64,000 nucleotides of DNA. Origin: Haloprofundus salinisoli (GTDB lineage Archaea; Halobacteriota; Halobacteria; Halobacteriales; Haloferacaceae). Both the position numbers and the translations under genes were made by a program. The DNA is taken from positions 1,364,001-1,428,000 of the forward strand of contig NZ_CP083663.1 in assembly GCF_020097815.1 (NCBI RefSeq). The letters run 5' to 3'. Positions 53,323-62,043 of this stretch are shown here, piece after piece; position 1 is the stretch's first letter; each line of letters starts with the position of its first letter. The notes below the pieces were generated by a model, which did not search any database, was not told the DNA's origin, and was given only the letters and a program-made list of their open reading frames with translations.

Positions 53323-54669
53323 ATGCGCTCCTACAAGGCGAAGATGGTCGAGCCCATCTCGCTTCCCTCCCGCGAGAAACGAGAGGCGATTCTGGACGAG
53401 GCCGGCTACAACGCGTTCAACATCCCCGCCGAGCACGTCTACATCGACCTGTTGACCGACAGCGGCACCGGGACGATGAGCGACGAGCAGTGGGCCGCGC
53501 TGTTCCGCGGCGACGAGTCCTACGCCGGCAGTACGAGTTTTGCGAAACTCCGCGACGCCGTCGACGACGTGATGGGCTTTCCGCACGTCGTTCCGACCCA
53601 TCAGGGCCGCGGCGCGGAGAACGTCCTCTACGGCTGTCTCGTCGACGAGGGCGACGTCGTGCTCAACAACGCCCACTTCGACACGACCCGCGCCCACGTC
53701 GCCAATCAGGGTGCGGACCCGGTCGACTGCCCCATCGAGGGCGCGAAGGACCCGAGCGTCGACGGCCCGTTCAAGGGGAACTTCTCGGTCGAACGCGCCC
53801 GCGACGTCGTCGCCGACGTGGGCGCAGACGCGATTCCGGTCGTGGTGCTCACCATCACGAACAACTCCACCGCGGGTCAGCCCGTCAGCGTCGCCAACAC
53901 GCGAGAAGTAGCCGACTTCGCCGCCGAAATCGACGCGACGTTCGTCGTCGACGCCTGTCGCTTCGCCGAGAACGCCTACTTCGTCCAGCAGCGCGAGAGC
54001 GAGTTCGAGGACAGTGAGATCGCCGACATCGCCCGCGAGCAACTGTCGTACGCCGATGCGGTGACGATGAGCGGGAAGAAGGAGGCGCTCGTCAACATCG
54101 GCGGCTTCACCGCGATGCGCGACCCCGACGTGTTCGAGGCGGCGAAACAGCGCGCCATCCTCTACGAGGGCTTCCCCACCTACGGCGGGATGGCCGGCCG
54201 CGACATCGAAGCGATGGCCGTCGGCCTCCGCGAGGCCGTCGAACCGCCGTACGTCGAAGAGCGCGTCCAGCAGGTACAGGAACTCGGCGAGATGCTCGAA
54301 GCCGAGGGCGTTCCCGTCTACAAACCCGTGGGTGGACACGCGGTGTATCTCGACGCTGGGGAGCTGTTCTCGCATCTGCCGAGCGACCAGTTCCCCGGTC
54401 AGGCGCTCGTCTGCGAACTCTACCGCGAAGGCGGCGTCCGCGCCGTCGAACTCGGCAGTTTCGCATTCCCCGGCGCGAACCGACTCGAACTCGTCCGCCT
54501 CGCGGTTCCTCGCCGGACGTATTCGCGCGAACACCTCGAACACGTCGCGGAGACGGCGGGTGCGGTCGCCGCACACCGCGAGGACGTGGGCGGCCTCGAA
54601 ATCACCGGTGAACCGCCGGTACCGGAACTCCGACACTTCTCTGCGACGCTCCGTCCGGTCTCGGAGTAA
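53323..54669 (+). CDS. tnaA: tryptophanase / beta-eliminating lyase
   Basis: The 448-residue PLP enzyme splits tryptophan to indole, pyruvate and ammonia. Family segments are the N-terminal MVEPISLPSREKREAILDEAGYN, HVVPTHQGRGAENVLYG, and the active-site Lys-Lys pair in TMSGKKEALVNIGGF (about 252-253). VYKPVGGHAVYLDAG and GSFAFPGAN are further conserved stretches. Tyrosine phenol-lyase is the main alternative and cannot be excluded by eye. A TATTAAG box at 53292-53298 lies about 28 nt before this ATG, which favours it over the out-of-frame ATG at 53304. Confidence 0.88.
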   Translation: MRSYKAKMVEPISLPSREKREAILDEAGYNAFNIPAEHVYIDLLTDSGTGTMSDEQWAALFRGDESYAGSTSFAKLRDAVDDVMGFPHVVPTHQGRGAENVLYGCLVDEGDVVLNNAHFDTTRAHVANQGADPVDCPIEGAKDPSVDGPFKGNFSVERARDVVADVGADAIPVVVLTITNNSTAGQPVSVANTREVADFAAEIDATFVVDACRFAENAYFVQQRESEFEDSEIADIAREQLSYADAVTMSGKKEALVNIGGFTAMRDPDVFEAAKQRAILYEGFPTYGGMAGRDIEAMAVGLREAVEPPYVEERVQQVQELGEMLEAEGVPVYKPVGGHAVYLDAGELFSHLPSDQFPGQALVCELYREGGVRAVELGSFAFPGANRLELVRLAVPRRTYSREHLEHVAETAGAVAAHREDVGGLEITGEPPVPELRHFSATLRPVSE

Positions 54670-54674
54670 CTCTC

Positions 54675-55334
54675 CTACGTTCCTTCGTACAGTCGCGTCC
54701 CGATGCGCTCGGGGAGGCACTCGGCCTCGACGGCGCGAACGACTTCGTCGATGTCGTACGTGACGCGGCGCTCCTCGACGGTCATCGCGTCCAAATCGAC
54801 GATGGCGTACGCCGCCCGCGAGTCGCCGTCGCGCGGCTGGCCGACGCTACCGGGGTTCATCACGATACCCTCGTCGTACGCTTCGTGCGCCTGGACGTGG
54901 GTGTGGCCCATCACGAGCACGTCCTCGCCGTCGAGCAACTCGGGCATGAACTCGTCGGGGTAGGTGTAGTGGTCCGGATTGTCCGGGTGGCCGTGGACCA
55001 GGCGGACGCTGCGGTCGGCCGTGAGACGTTTCTCGGGGAGATTCGCCAGCCAGTCGAGTTGCTCGCCGTCGAGTCGTTCGCGGGCGAACTCCACACCCGC
55101 GCGGGCCATTTCGTTGAACCGAAACGCCGTCCCCTCGGCGACGGCGCGGTCGTGATTGCCCTGGACGGTCGGGACCCCACGCTCGCGGAGCCGTTCGATG
55201 CACTCGGCGGGCCACGGGTTGTAACCGACCACGTCACCAGCGCAGACGATACCGTCGACCGGCGACATATCCGACAGAACCGCGTCCAGTGCGACCAAAT
55301 TGCCGTGTATATCGGAGAGAACACCCAACCGCAT
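54675..55334 (-). CDS. metallophosphoesterase (YfcE/ApaH-like)
   Basis: The 219-residue calcineurin-like phosphoesterase has D-x-H in LSDIHGN (Asp 8, His 10), CAGDVVGY, VQGNHDRA (GNHD), LVHGHPDN and MGHTHVQAHE. It is of the small bacterial/archaeal type acting on phosphodiesters or dinucleotides. It is convergent with tnaA, 5 nt apart. Confidence 0.88.
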   Translation of the reverse strand: MRLGVLSDIHGNLVALDAVLSDMSPVDGIVCAGDVVGYNPWPAECIERLRERGVPTVQGNHDRAVAEGTAFRFNEMARAGVEFARERLDGEQLDWLANLPEKRLTADRSVRLVHGHPDNPDHYTYPDEFMPELLDGEDVLVMGHTHVQAHEAYDEGIVMNPGSVGQPRDGDSRAAYAIVDLDAMTVEERRVTYDIDEVVRAVEAECLPERIGTRLYEGT

Positions 55335-55430
55335 ACTCTCGGTTACAACGCGAGGACTTTAGTGTTCGACGGCCACGTTCACTGTCTCTGACCGGTCGAC
55401 ACCGGCGTTCGCTTCGACAGCCTGCGGCGC

Positions 55431-56006
55431 TCAGTCGTTGACGACGGCCGTCTCGACGCCGTCGTCGGAGACGGCGACGCCCGCCGCGCAGACGGCGTGT
55501 TCGAAGTCGAGGTCGTACGCCTCGCGGGCGGCCTCTTTCGCCGTCGTCGCCGAGAACTCGAACGCGCGTGGACGGTCTTCCTCGTAGGTGGCGACGAGCG
55601 TCGCTTCCTCGACGGCCTTCACGAGTACGGCGTCTTTCCGGACGATGCCGATAGTCGCCTCGTCGCTGCCGACGACGCCCGCGATTCGAGGCGTGTCGTA
55701 GTCGTCTTTCTCGTAGTCGAGCGCGAGTAGACTCTCGACGAGCGCGTCGCGGGCGGGGTAGCCGAGGTCCAGTTTTTCGGTGATGGGGTCGACCTGCGAC
55801 CCGTTGCCGACGACGACCTCTCCCGCTTCGGTTTCGCGCACGCAGTTGTAGGAGATGTAAGGGTTGTCCGTCTCCGGCGCGTCCGAGGTGGGAGCGACGG
55901 TGAGCGCGTCTTCGCGTTCGACGATCCGCCTGTTCGGGAACGACCGCGACGAGACGCGGTAGGCGGTGATGCCCGGTCCGACGACGATGAAGCGTCCGAC
56001 GTACAT
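55431..56006 (-). CDS. purO: IMP cyclohydrolase, archaeal type
   Basis: This 191-residue enzyme closes the purine ring (FAICAR -> IMP). The N terminus [28 protein letters not shown] and the YISYNCVRE segment are characteristic of PurO. It is not the bacterial PurH. The start codon lies in one arm of a perfect inverted repeat (56005-56020). Confidence 0.88.
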   Translation of the reverse strand: MYVGRFIVVGPGITAYRVSSRSFPNRRIVEREDALTVAPTSDAPETDNPYISYNCVRETEAGEVVVGNGSQVDPITEKLDLGYPARDALVESLLALDYEKDDYDTPRIAGVVGSDEATIGIVRKDAVLVKAVEEATLVATYEEDRPRAFEFSATTAKEAAREAYDLDFEHAVCAAGVAVSDDGVETAVVND

Positions 56007-56020
56007 GCACTATCGTGCAT
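56005..56020. promoter_or_regulatory. inverted repeat across the purO start, candidate operator
   Basis: ATGCAC-TATC-GTGCAT is a perfect 6-bp-arm dyad covering the purO start and the expected transcription start (a TATA-like CTATTT lies at about 56031-56038). Confidence 0.4.
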
Positions 56021-56132
56021 AGTTTAGACGGAAATAGATGGCGATTTGTACAGCATCGTTCCTGTGTCTGCCCGTCGCAGAGCGTCTCCAACGCGCAACG
56101 TTTACATATTCAGGGGGGCTACGAAGCGATGC

Positions 56133-56205
56133 AGTCCCATGGGGTAGTGGCCAATCCTGTTGCCTTCTGGGGGCAACGACCGCGGTTCGAATCCGTGTGG
56201 GACTA
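56133..56205 (+). tRNA. tRNA-Gln (anticodon CUG)
   Basis: The acceptor stem AGTCCCA/TGGGACT pairs perfectly (56133-56139 with 56198-56204) and the discriminator is A. The anticodon stem TTGCC/GGCAA encloses TTCTGGG, with anticodon CTG at 56167-56169. The T arm is CGCGG-TTCGAAT-CCGTG (one G-T pair). There is no intron and no encoded CCA. A TTTACATATT promoter box lies about 25-30 nt upstream and a pyrimidine/T-rich stretch follows. Confidence 0.95.
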
Positions 56206-56287
56206 CTTTCTTTCCGTTCTCGACCCGTGAGCGGCCGTCTCATCTCTCGAATCCGAGACACGATGACGGACGCTCGACCAAAGACGC

Positions 56288-56485
56288 TCAGTTGCCGTCC
56301 CACGCGACCAGCAATCGCCCGACTAACTGTATCAGGAGGTACGCGGGGATCGCGTACAGCAGGACGACAGCCGGAATTGCGATGACCGTATTGAATGCGT
56401 GGTTCGCAGGTGCAGAGTCAGTTCGGAGAACCAGTACGACCACATAAAATAGCGTGAGGGCGCTGAAGAGTTCAGTTCGGTCCAC
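56288..56485 (-). CDS. small two-helix membrane protein
   Basis: The 65 residues have hydrophobic segments at about 5-22 and 33-58 (TVIAIPAVVLLYAIPAYLLIQLVG) joined by a TDSAPANHAF loop. No motif is recognised. It may be co-transcribed with the upstream MFS gene, 75 nt away. Confidence 0.55.
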   Translation of the reverse strand: MDRTELFSALTLFYVVVLVLRTDSAPANHAFNTVIAIPAVVLLYAIPAYLLIQLVGRLLVAWDGN

Positions 56486-56560
56486 TGTTCGCTCATCTAT
56501 TTCCGAAACGTTACAATTTTCGAATAGAACTTCGACCGCTTTCGACCCACCGGATCTCCC

Positions 56561-57766
56561 TCACTCAGTCTGCGGATTCACGCTCCCGGTCTTCGCGTAC
56601 ACCCCACCTAGAAGCACGAACCCCGCGAGCAACGGAATTACTGCGCAGGCCGCATACACCGGCTCGAAGCCGACCGTCTCGACGAGCGGCAACGACACCA
56701 TCGGCCCGATACCGCCGCCCAAATCTCCCAGAACGTTGTTGGTCCCCGTCGCGCGGCCCATCCGATCGGAGGGCGTGAGGTCGGCCAACAGCGCCATCAG
56801 CGGGCCGCTGGTGCCACCCTGTCCCGCGCCGATGCAGATACAGGAGATGACGAGCGTCGGCAGCGAGGAGGCCCGCGATAGGAGGAGAAATCCGACGAAG
56901 GAGACGACGAGAAAGACGAGCAGTATCGGCACCCGAGCGCCGTAGTCGTCGCTCACTTTCCCACCGGCGAGCATGAATACCGACGCGGAGACGACGGTCA
57001 CCGCCATCAGTGCGCCCGAGATGCCTTGTGGACCGTAGCCGAGGAGTTCGATTTCGTTCACCTGGATGAACAGCACGAGCGTCGCAAACAGCGCGCCGAG
57101 GTACGCGAAGAAGAGTCCGAAGTTGACGAAGCCGACGGTGAGCGCGGGGGTGCTCGTGTCGATCTCCCACGGCGCACTCGTCGACGACTCGGCCGTGACG
57201 TGCGTCTCCGGAACCTGCCAGTAGGCGATGACGCCCGCGAAGAGCGCGAACGCGGCAGCGACGACGAACGCCGCCTCGACGCCGTACGCCTCGCTGACGA
57301 TGCCACCGAGGATCAGTCCAGCGGGAAAGCCGAGCGTGATGCCGCCGCGGACCACACCCATGTTCGTCCCGCGGGAACTGCCGTCGCTGACGTCGGCGGC
57401 GATAGTGTACGCGGTAGCGAAGACGGCGGCACTGCCGAATCCCCAGAGGACGCGCGCGAGGAGGAACCAGAGCTCCGGCAGCGACGACTGGACGGCGACG
57501 ACGTAGCCCAGCGTGGCGAACCCTTCGACGAAGAGGCCGGCGACGAACGGCTTTCGGGTACCGATACGGTCGACGAGCGCCCCTGCCGGAGCGTTGGCGA
57601 CGATGCGGGCGAAGCGGTTGGCGCTCAGGATCAGGCCGACCAGAAACGGCGAGATGCCGAGAACAGTACCCAAGTTCGGGAGGATGGGGAAGATGACGCC
57701 GCCGCCGAAGCCGACGAAGAAGGTGCTTGCGATGACCGCGAGGACGACTGTCTGCGGACGTTTCAC
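56561..57766 (-). CDS. MFS transporter
   Basis: The 401-residue protein has 12 predicted hydrophobic helices. The loop 2-3 signature is present as GALVDRIGTRKPFVAG, with a weaker repeat GKVSDDYGARVPILL in the second half. The pattern is that of drug/small-molecule efflux carriers. Substrate unknown. Confidence 0.88.
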   Translation of the reverse strand: MKRPQTVVLAVIASTFFVGFGGGVIFPILPNLGTVLGISPFLVGLILSANRFARIVANAPAGALVDRIGTRKPFVAGLFVEGFATLGYVVAVQSSLPELWFLLARVLWGFGSAAVFATAYTIAADVSDGSSRGTNMGVVRGGITLGFPAGLILGGIVSEAYGVEAAFVVAAAFALFAGVIAYWQVPETHVTAESSTSAPWEIDTSTPALTVGFVNFGLFFAYLGALFATLVLFIQVNEIELLGYGPQGISGALMAVTVVSASVFMLAGGKVSDDYGARVPILLVFLVVSFVGFLLLSRASSLPTLVISCICIGAGQGGTSGPLMALLADLTPSDRMGRATGTNNVLGDLGGGIGPMVSLPLVETVGFEPVYAACAVIPLLAGFVLLGGVYAKTGSVNPQTE

Positions 57767-57974
57767 CGCGGACGTCGACCTCCGAGCGAAGACGGATTCG
57801 TCGAGTGCATAACTGACTGTCCGGTCAGTAGTTCGGCGACGGAAATACGACTGTCGCTTCTCGCGTCGGTTTCCGGTAGTTCGCCGGCGAGACGACCTAA
57901 AGCGGATTTCTGCGCAGACGGGACCTGGCTACTCGTCCCTCTTCGACGCAACCGAACCCGACGCAGTCTCTCGG

Positions 57975-57998
57975 TCTCCAGTCGAAACGGAGGGGTTG
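57975..57998 (+). promoter_or_regulatory. ORB-like sequence between MFS gene and cgi121
   Basis: GTCTCCAGTCGAAACGGAGG followed by GGTT lies about 210 nt upstream of the MFS start and 24 nt past the cgi121 stop. It matches the ORB core of oriC. Confidence 0.5.
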
Positions 57999-58021
57999 TT
58001 CGAAACCGAAATTCTTTACAA

Positions 58022-58516
58022 TCACTTCTCGACATCGAGCAACGCGACGCGCTCGTGGACGGTGTCCGAGAGCGTCCCTTCGGTCGCCGCCAACTCCAGT
58101 TCCGTGACGTCGAAGAACTCGAAGAGGCGGTCTCTATCGTACTCGCCGAGCGTCGGCGTCTCGTCGAGATTCAGTTCGTCGGCGACCGCGTCGACGGCCA
58201 CGGCTTCCGCACCGCCGTCGACTAAGACGACAAGCGACACGAGACCTTCCCGAAGCCCCATCTCGAACGCCTGGTCGATTTGGCGTCGTCCGGCGGCGTA
58301 GAGCAGAACCTCGACGGCGCGGTCGCGGGCGACGTTCTCGCCACGGGAGATGGCGCGGTCGGCGAGTTCGACCGCTCGTTCGAGATGCAGACGGTCGACG
58401 ACGTAGCGGGCATCAAATGCTTGGACCGTTGTCTCGTGCTCGTCGGCGATGTCGCCGAGCGCGGCGACGACGGCGTCGATATCCTCGATTCTCGCGTCGC
58501 CTTCGACGAGTCTCAT
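58022..58516 (-). CDS. cgi121: KEOPS complex subunit Cgi121
   Basis: The 164-residue protein resembles the tRNA-binding Cgi121 subunit of KEOPS, which makes t6A37 in ANN-decoding tRNAs. Visible features are [59 protein letters not shown], including the family's helical AGRRQI segment. Its ATG overlaps the hel308 stop by 4 nt, a pairing common in archaea. Confidence 0.85.
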   Translation of the reverse strand: MRLVEGDARIEDIDAVVAALGDIADEHETTVQAFDARYVVDRLHLERAVELADRAISRGENVARDRAVEVLLYAAGRRQIDQAFEMGLREGLVSLVVLVDGGAEAVAVDAVADELNLDETPTLGEYDRDRLFEFFDVTELELAATEGTLSDTVHERVALLDVEK

Positions 58517-60909
58517 CCGAAATCACCCAGGCTCGACTGGTCGTCGTCGCCACCGCCCCTGCCGCCTCCGCCGCTCGACGCCGAACGACTAGCGCTCGCG
58601 GGTGTGAACTCGGCGGGTGCGGCTGATTCGTCGGCCTTCACGTCGTCCATCGCGGGGTCGCGCCGGCCGACGTTCTCCAGCACTGTTTCGGCGGTCTTTC
58701 GACGGCCGCGGAGCGCCGCGAGGATGACGGATTTGTCGGCCTCGCGGAGGTCGGCGCGACTCTCGACGCCGGCCTCGAACAGCCGTCTGGCGCGCTTTCG
58801 ACCGATACCGCGGACGCCCGCGAGGTTGAGCAGTTCCTCGCGGACGCCGTACTCGATGCGCTTTTTGGCCTCGCGGACGGCGACGTTCGAGCCCAGGTTC
58901 AGTTCGCCCGCGAGCTGTTCGGCCGCGCCCAACAGCCACTCGGCGGTGTCGACTTTCCCCCGTATGTCGCCGGGACCGACGCCGTAGCGCTCGGTGATGC
59001 GGTCCTCGTCGACCTCCATCGACCAGTCTTCGAGCAGCTTCGCCGTCTTCAGCGCGGCCAGCCAGTCCTCGAAGGCGACGTCGTCGTACTCGGAGGGGAC
59101 GTGGCCGAGGAACTCGCCCTCACGCTCGTAGCAGAGTTCGGTGTACGTCGAGCGGTCGCCGGATTTGAGGTAGAGCTGGTACATATCCGGCGTGCGCGAG
59201 ACGAGGTGGTAGAGGCCGAGCGCCGTCGGCTTGGGCGCGTCGCCCGCCGACTCCGACGCTTCGTCGCTTCGCAGGTCGCTCGCGGAGACGAAACCGGAGT
59301 CGCTGGCCTCGGTCGAACTCGCTTCTCCCTTCTTGCCGCCTTTCCGCTCCCACTCGCGCAGGCCGTCGATGATCCCGGCGGCGCTCATCGGGTCGAGGTA
59401 GAGCCGCGAGACGGTGTGGCCGATGCCGGTCGCGCGCAGCGTACCGTCGTCGCGTTCGACGAAGTCGTTGACCTCCAGATACCGGAGCACCGAATCGGTT
59501 ACCTGTTTCAACCGACCTTCGTCGTCGGTCTGGGTCGCGTACAGCGTTCGGTCGAGAAACTCAAGGAGGCTCTCTCGGCTGTTGGCGAATCCGGAGGCGA
59601 CGGTAGCGAGCACGTGAGTCCGCAGCGCGGGTTCGGCAGCGAGCTTCGAGCGCACCGGTTCGGGGTCGGCCCACAGGTAGCGCTCGAACAGTTCGTCCAT
59701 CTCGTCGGCGTTCTTCGCCAAGAGGACTGCCTCGCCGTAGGGGTCGCGGCCGGGTCGGCCCGCGCGGCCCATCATCTGGTGGACTTCGAGGACGTTCAGC
59801 GGTTTCATGCCGCCGAACTCGCCGTCGTAGCGCCGCCAGTCGCGCACGACGACGCGCCGACTCGGCGTGTTTACCCCGGCGGCGAGCGTCGGCGTCGCGC
59901 TCACGACTTTGATGAGGCGGTCGCGGAACGCCGACTCGACGATGCTTCGGTGGTCGGGCGCGAGCCCGGCGTGGTGAAACGCCGCGCCCTTGGCGACGGC
60001 TCGCGCCAAATCTTTGCTCGTCTCGGTGTCGGAGACGTCTCGAATCTCGGCGGCCAGCTCGGAAAGTTCGTCGCGTTCCGCCGGTGTGAGCGCCGCGTCA
60101 GAGACGTCCGCGAGGCGCTTGGCGGCGGCTTCGGCGTTGCGCCGCGAGTTGACGAACACGAGCGACGAGCCGCCTTCCTCCAGGGTGTCGGCGACGAGCG
60201 CGGCGGTCTGTTTCTCGCCGCGTTCGACGCCCACCTCGCGCTGGCTTCCGTCGTCGAAGTTGATGGCGTTGCCGTAGTGGACGCCCGTCTTCAGGTCGAT
60301 GGGTCGCCAGTCCGAGCGGACGAGGCTCGCGTCGAGCCAGTCGGCGACCTCCTCGGCGTTGCCGACGGTCGCAGAGAGCGCGACGACCTGCAGACCGGGG
60401 TTGATCTTCTGCAGCTTGGCGAGCGTGACTTCGAGCGTCGGCCCGCGGTGGCGGTCGTCGACGAGGTGGACTTCGTCGGCGACGACGCAGGTCAGGTCGG
60501 AGATCCACGAGGCGTTGTTGCGGACGAGCGAGTCGACTTTCTCGCTCGTGGCGACGATGATATCCCGAGTCGCGAGCCACTCGCTCGTCGAGTCGTAGTT
60601 ACCCGTGGAGACGCCGACGTCGACGCCGAACTGCTCGAAGCGCTCGAACTCGGCTTTCTTCTCGGAGGCGAGCGCCCGAAGCGGGACGATGTAGAGGGCT
60701 TTGCCGCCGCGCCGGACGCTCGACAGCATCGCCAGCTCGGCGATGAACGTCTTTCCCGAGGCGGTGGGGATGGAGGCGACGAGGCTCTCGCCGTCGGTGA
60801 CGCCCGCCTCGACGGCTTCGGCCTGCGGCGGGTAGAGTTCCTCGATGCCGCCCTCGTGGAAGAACTCCGGAACGCCCGCCGGCAGACCCGTGAGGTCCGC
60901 TGTCTTCAT
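58513..60909 (-). CDS. hel308: Hel308 DNA helicase
   Basis: The 798-residue SF2 (Ski2-like) 3'-5' helicase acts at stalled replication forks. It has motif I PTASGKT (48-54), DEVH near 143-146, motif [22 protein letters not shown], a winged helix/ratchet domain, and a C-terminal helix-hairpin-helix ([23 protein letters not shown]). A TTTAAACC box (60934-60941, minus strand) lies 28 nt before the ATG, supporting this start over a longer frame. Confidence 0.94.
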   Translation of the reverse strand: MKTADLTGLPAGVPEFFHEGGIEELYPPQAEAVEAGVTDGESLVASIPTASGKTFIAELAMLSSVRRGGKALYIVPLRALASEKKAEFERFEQFGVDVGVSTGNYDSTSEWLATRDIIVATSEKVDSLVRNNASWISDLTCVVADEVHLVDDRHRGPTLEVTLAKLQKINPGLQVVALSATVGNAEEVADWLDASLVRSDWRPIDLKTGVHYGNAINFDDGSQREVGVERGEKQTAALVADTLEEGGSSLVFVNSRRNAEAAAKRLADVSDAALTPAERDELSELAAEIRDVSDTETSKDLARAVAKGAAFHHAGLAPDHRSIVESAFRDRLIKVVSATPTLAAGVNTPSRRVVVRDWRRYDGEFGGMKPLNVLEVHQMMGRAGRPGRDPYGEAVLLAKNADEMDELFERYLWADPEPVRSKLAAEPALRTHVLATVASGFANSRESLLEFLDRTLYATQTDDEGRLKQVTDSVLRYLEVNDFVERDDGTLRATGIGHTVSRLYLDPMSAAGIIDGLREWERKGGKKGEASSTEASDSGFVSASDLRSDEASESAGDAPKPTALGLYHLVSRTPDMYQLYLKSGDRSTYTELCYEREGEFLGHVPSEYDDVAFEDWLAALKTAKLLEDWSMEVDEDRITERYGVGPGDIRGKVDTAEWLLGAAEQLAGELNLGSNVAVREAKKRIEYGVREELLNLAGVRGIGRKRARRLFEAGVESRADLREADKSVILAALRGRRKTAETVLENVGRRDPAMDDVKADESAAPAEFTPASASRSASSGGGGRGGGDDDQSSLGDFG

Positions 60910-60985
60910 TAGACGGAGTTGGCGTCTCCTCCGGTTTAAACTGTCGGGAGCGGGGTGGAAGTGGTGGCGACGAACGGGGAGACTT

Positions 60986-61591
60986 CTACCCCGTCGCCGC
61001 CTCGTACTCCTCACGCGTAATCGTGTACCGATGCTGGTCGGTTACCTCGCCGGTCGGCCGTGATTTGAAGTTACGAAGCAGTCCCTCGTACGTCCCACCG
61101 AACGACTCGATGTAGCGAGAAATCATCCGTCGTGAGCGGTCGTTTCCCGCAGCGGCGGTCGTGTAGTAGCAGTCGAGGTCGAAACGCTCGAAGGTGAGTT
61201 CGACCATCTTCTCGGCGCGCTCGGTACCGTAGCCGCGACCCCAGAACGGTTCGGCGAGGATGACGCTGGAACTTCCGCTCTGTAATTTCCACTGCGGGCG
61301 AAACGTTGTCAGTCCGGCGAGGTCACCCGCGTCGGCTTCGCCTTCCTTCGGGTAAACCGCGTACCGGGCGAACGTTCGTTCCTTCCGCTGGCGTTCGGCG
61401 TCGTCGACGAACTGCGCCACCTGGTCTAACTGCTCGAATCGGAACCACGGCATGTGTTCTGTCACCTGCGACTGCCACGTCTCGGACTGCGCGAGGTCGT
61501 ACAACGCGAAGAGGTCCGTATCGTCGTGCGAGACGCGCTCGAACGCGAGGCGGTCGGTCTCGAAGCGCTCGGGAAACAGGGGAGTCGGCAT
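60986..61591 (-). CDS. GNAT N-acetyltransferase, RimJ/RimL-like
   Basis: The 201-residue protein begins [21 protein letters not shown], the ribosomal-protein acetyltransferase opening. It has acetyl-CoA motif [59 protein letters not shown]. The ATG at 61591 starts the family-like sequence; the longer frame is not conserved in style. Confidence 0.85.
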   Translation of the reverse strand: MPTPLFPERFETDRLAFERVSHDDTDLFALYDLAQSETWQSQVTEHMPWFRFEQLDQVAQFVDDAERQRKERTFARYAVYPKEGEADAGDLAGLTTFRPQWKLQSGSSSVILAEPFWGRGYGTERAEKMVELTFERFDLDCYYTTAAAGNDRSRRMISRYIESFGGTYEGLLRNFKSRPTGEVTDQHRYTITREEYEAATG

Positions 61592-61725
61592 ACCGTCTCG
61601 ACGGTTTCCAGGGACTTTGCTTCCGGGTCGAGTCGCACAGGCGACCCGACCGTGACTCTCACCGTCCTTTCGTGCGCCGCCTCCCACGTCGTCACGGCTT
61701 TGTAACCGACCGACGAACTCCCGAT

Positions 61726-61971
61726 ATGCGAATCGAGTTCGACCGCGACACCTGCATCGGAATGTACCAGTGCGTCGACGAGTGGGAGGCGTTCGAGAAG
61801 AACATGGACGAGGGGAAAGCCGACCTCGAAGGCGCAGAGGAGACCGACGACCAACTGTTCGTCCGCGAAGTGCCCGAAGACGCCGAGTTCGACGCTGAGT
61901 TCGCCGCCCGCGTCTGCCCCGTCGACGCCATCAGGGTATACGACGACGATGGCGAACAAGTGGTCCCGTAG
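61726..61971 (+). CDS. small ferredoxin, three-cysteine type
   Basis: The 81-residue acidic protein has C10-x5-C16 (CIGMYQC) and a later CP in RVCPVDAI. The middle cysteine of the usual C-x2-C-x2-C is Met, the pattern of [3Fe-4S] or labile-site [4Fe-4S] ferredoxins that often serve P450s. A TTGTAACC box lies about 25 nt before the ATG. It could be a partner for the P450 at 12829, though the genes are not linked. Confidence 0.85.
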   Translation: MRIEFDRDTCIGMYQCVDEWEAFEKNMDEGKADLEGAEETDDQLFVREVPEDAEFDAEFAARVCPVDAIRVYDDDGEQVVP

Positions 61972-62043
61972 ACCGTTTCAACTCCTCATTCTACTTTCAC
62001 CGCGGTTCACGAACGCTTATCCGAGAGAACGACGAAGCCGACT

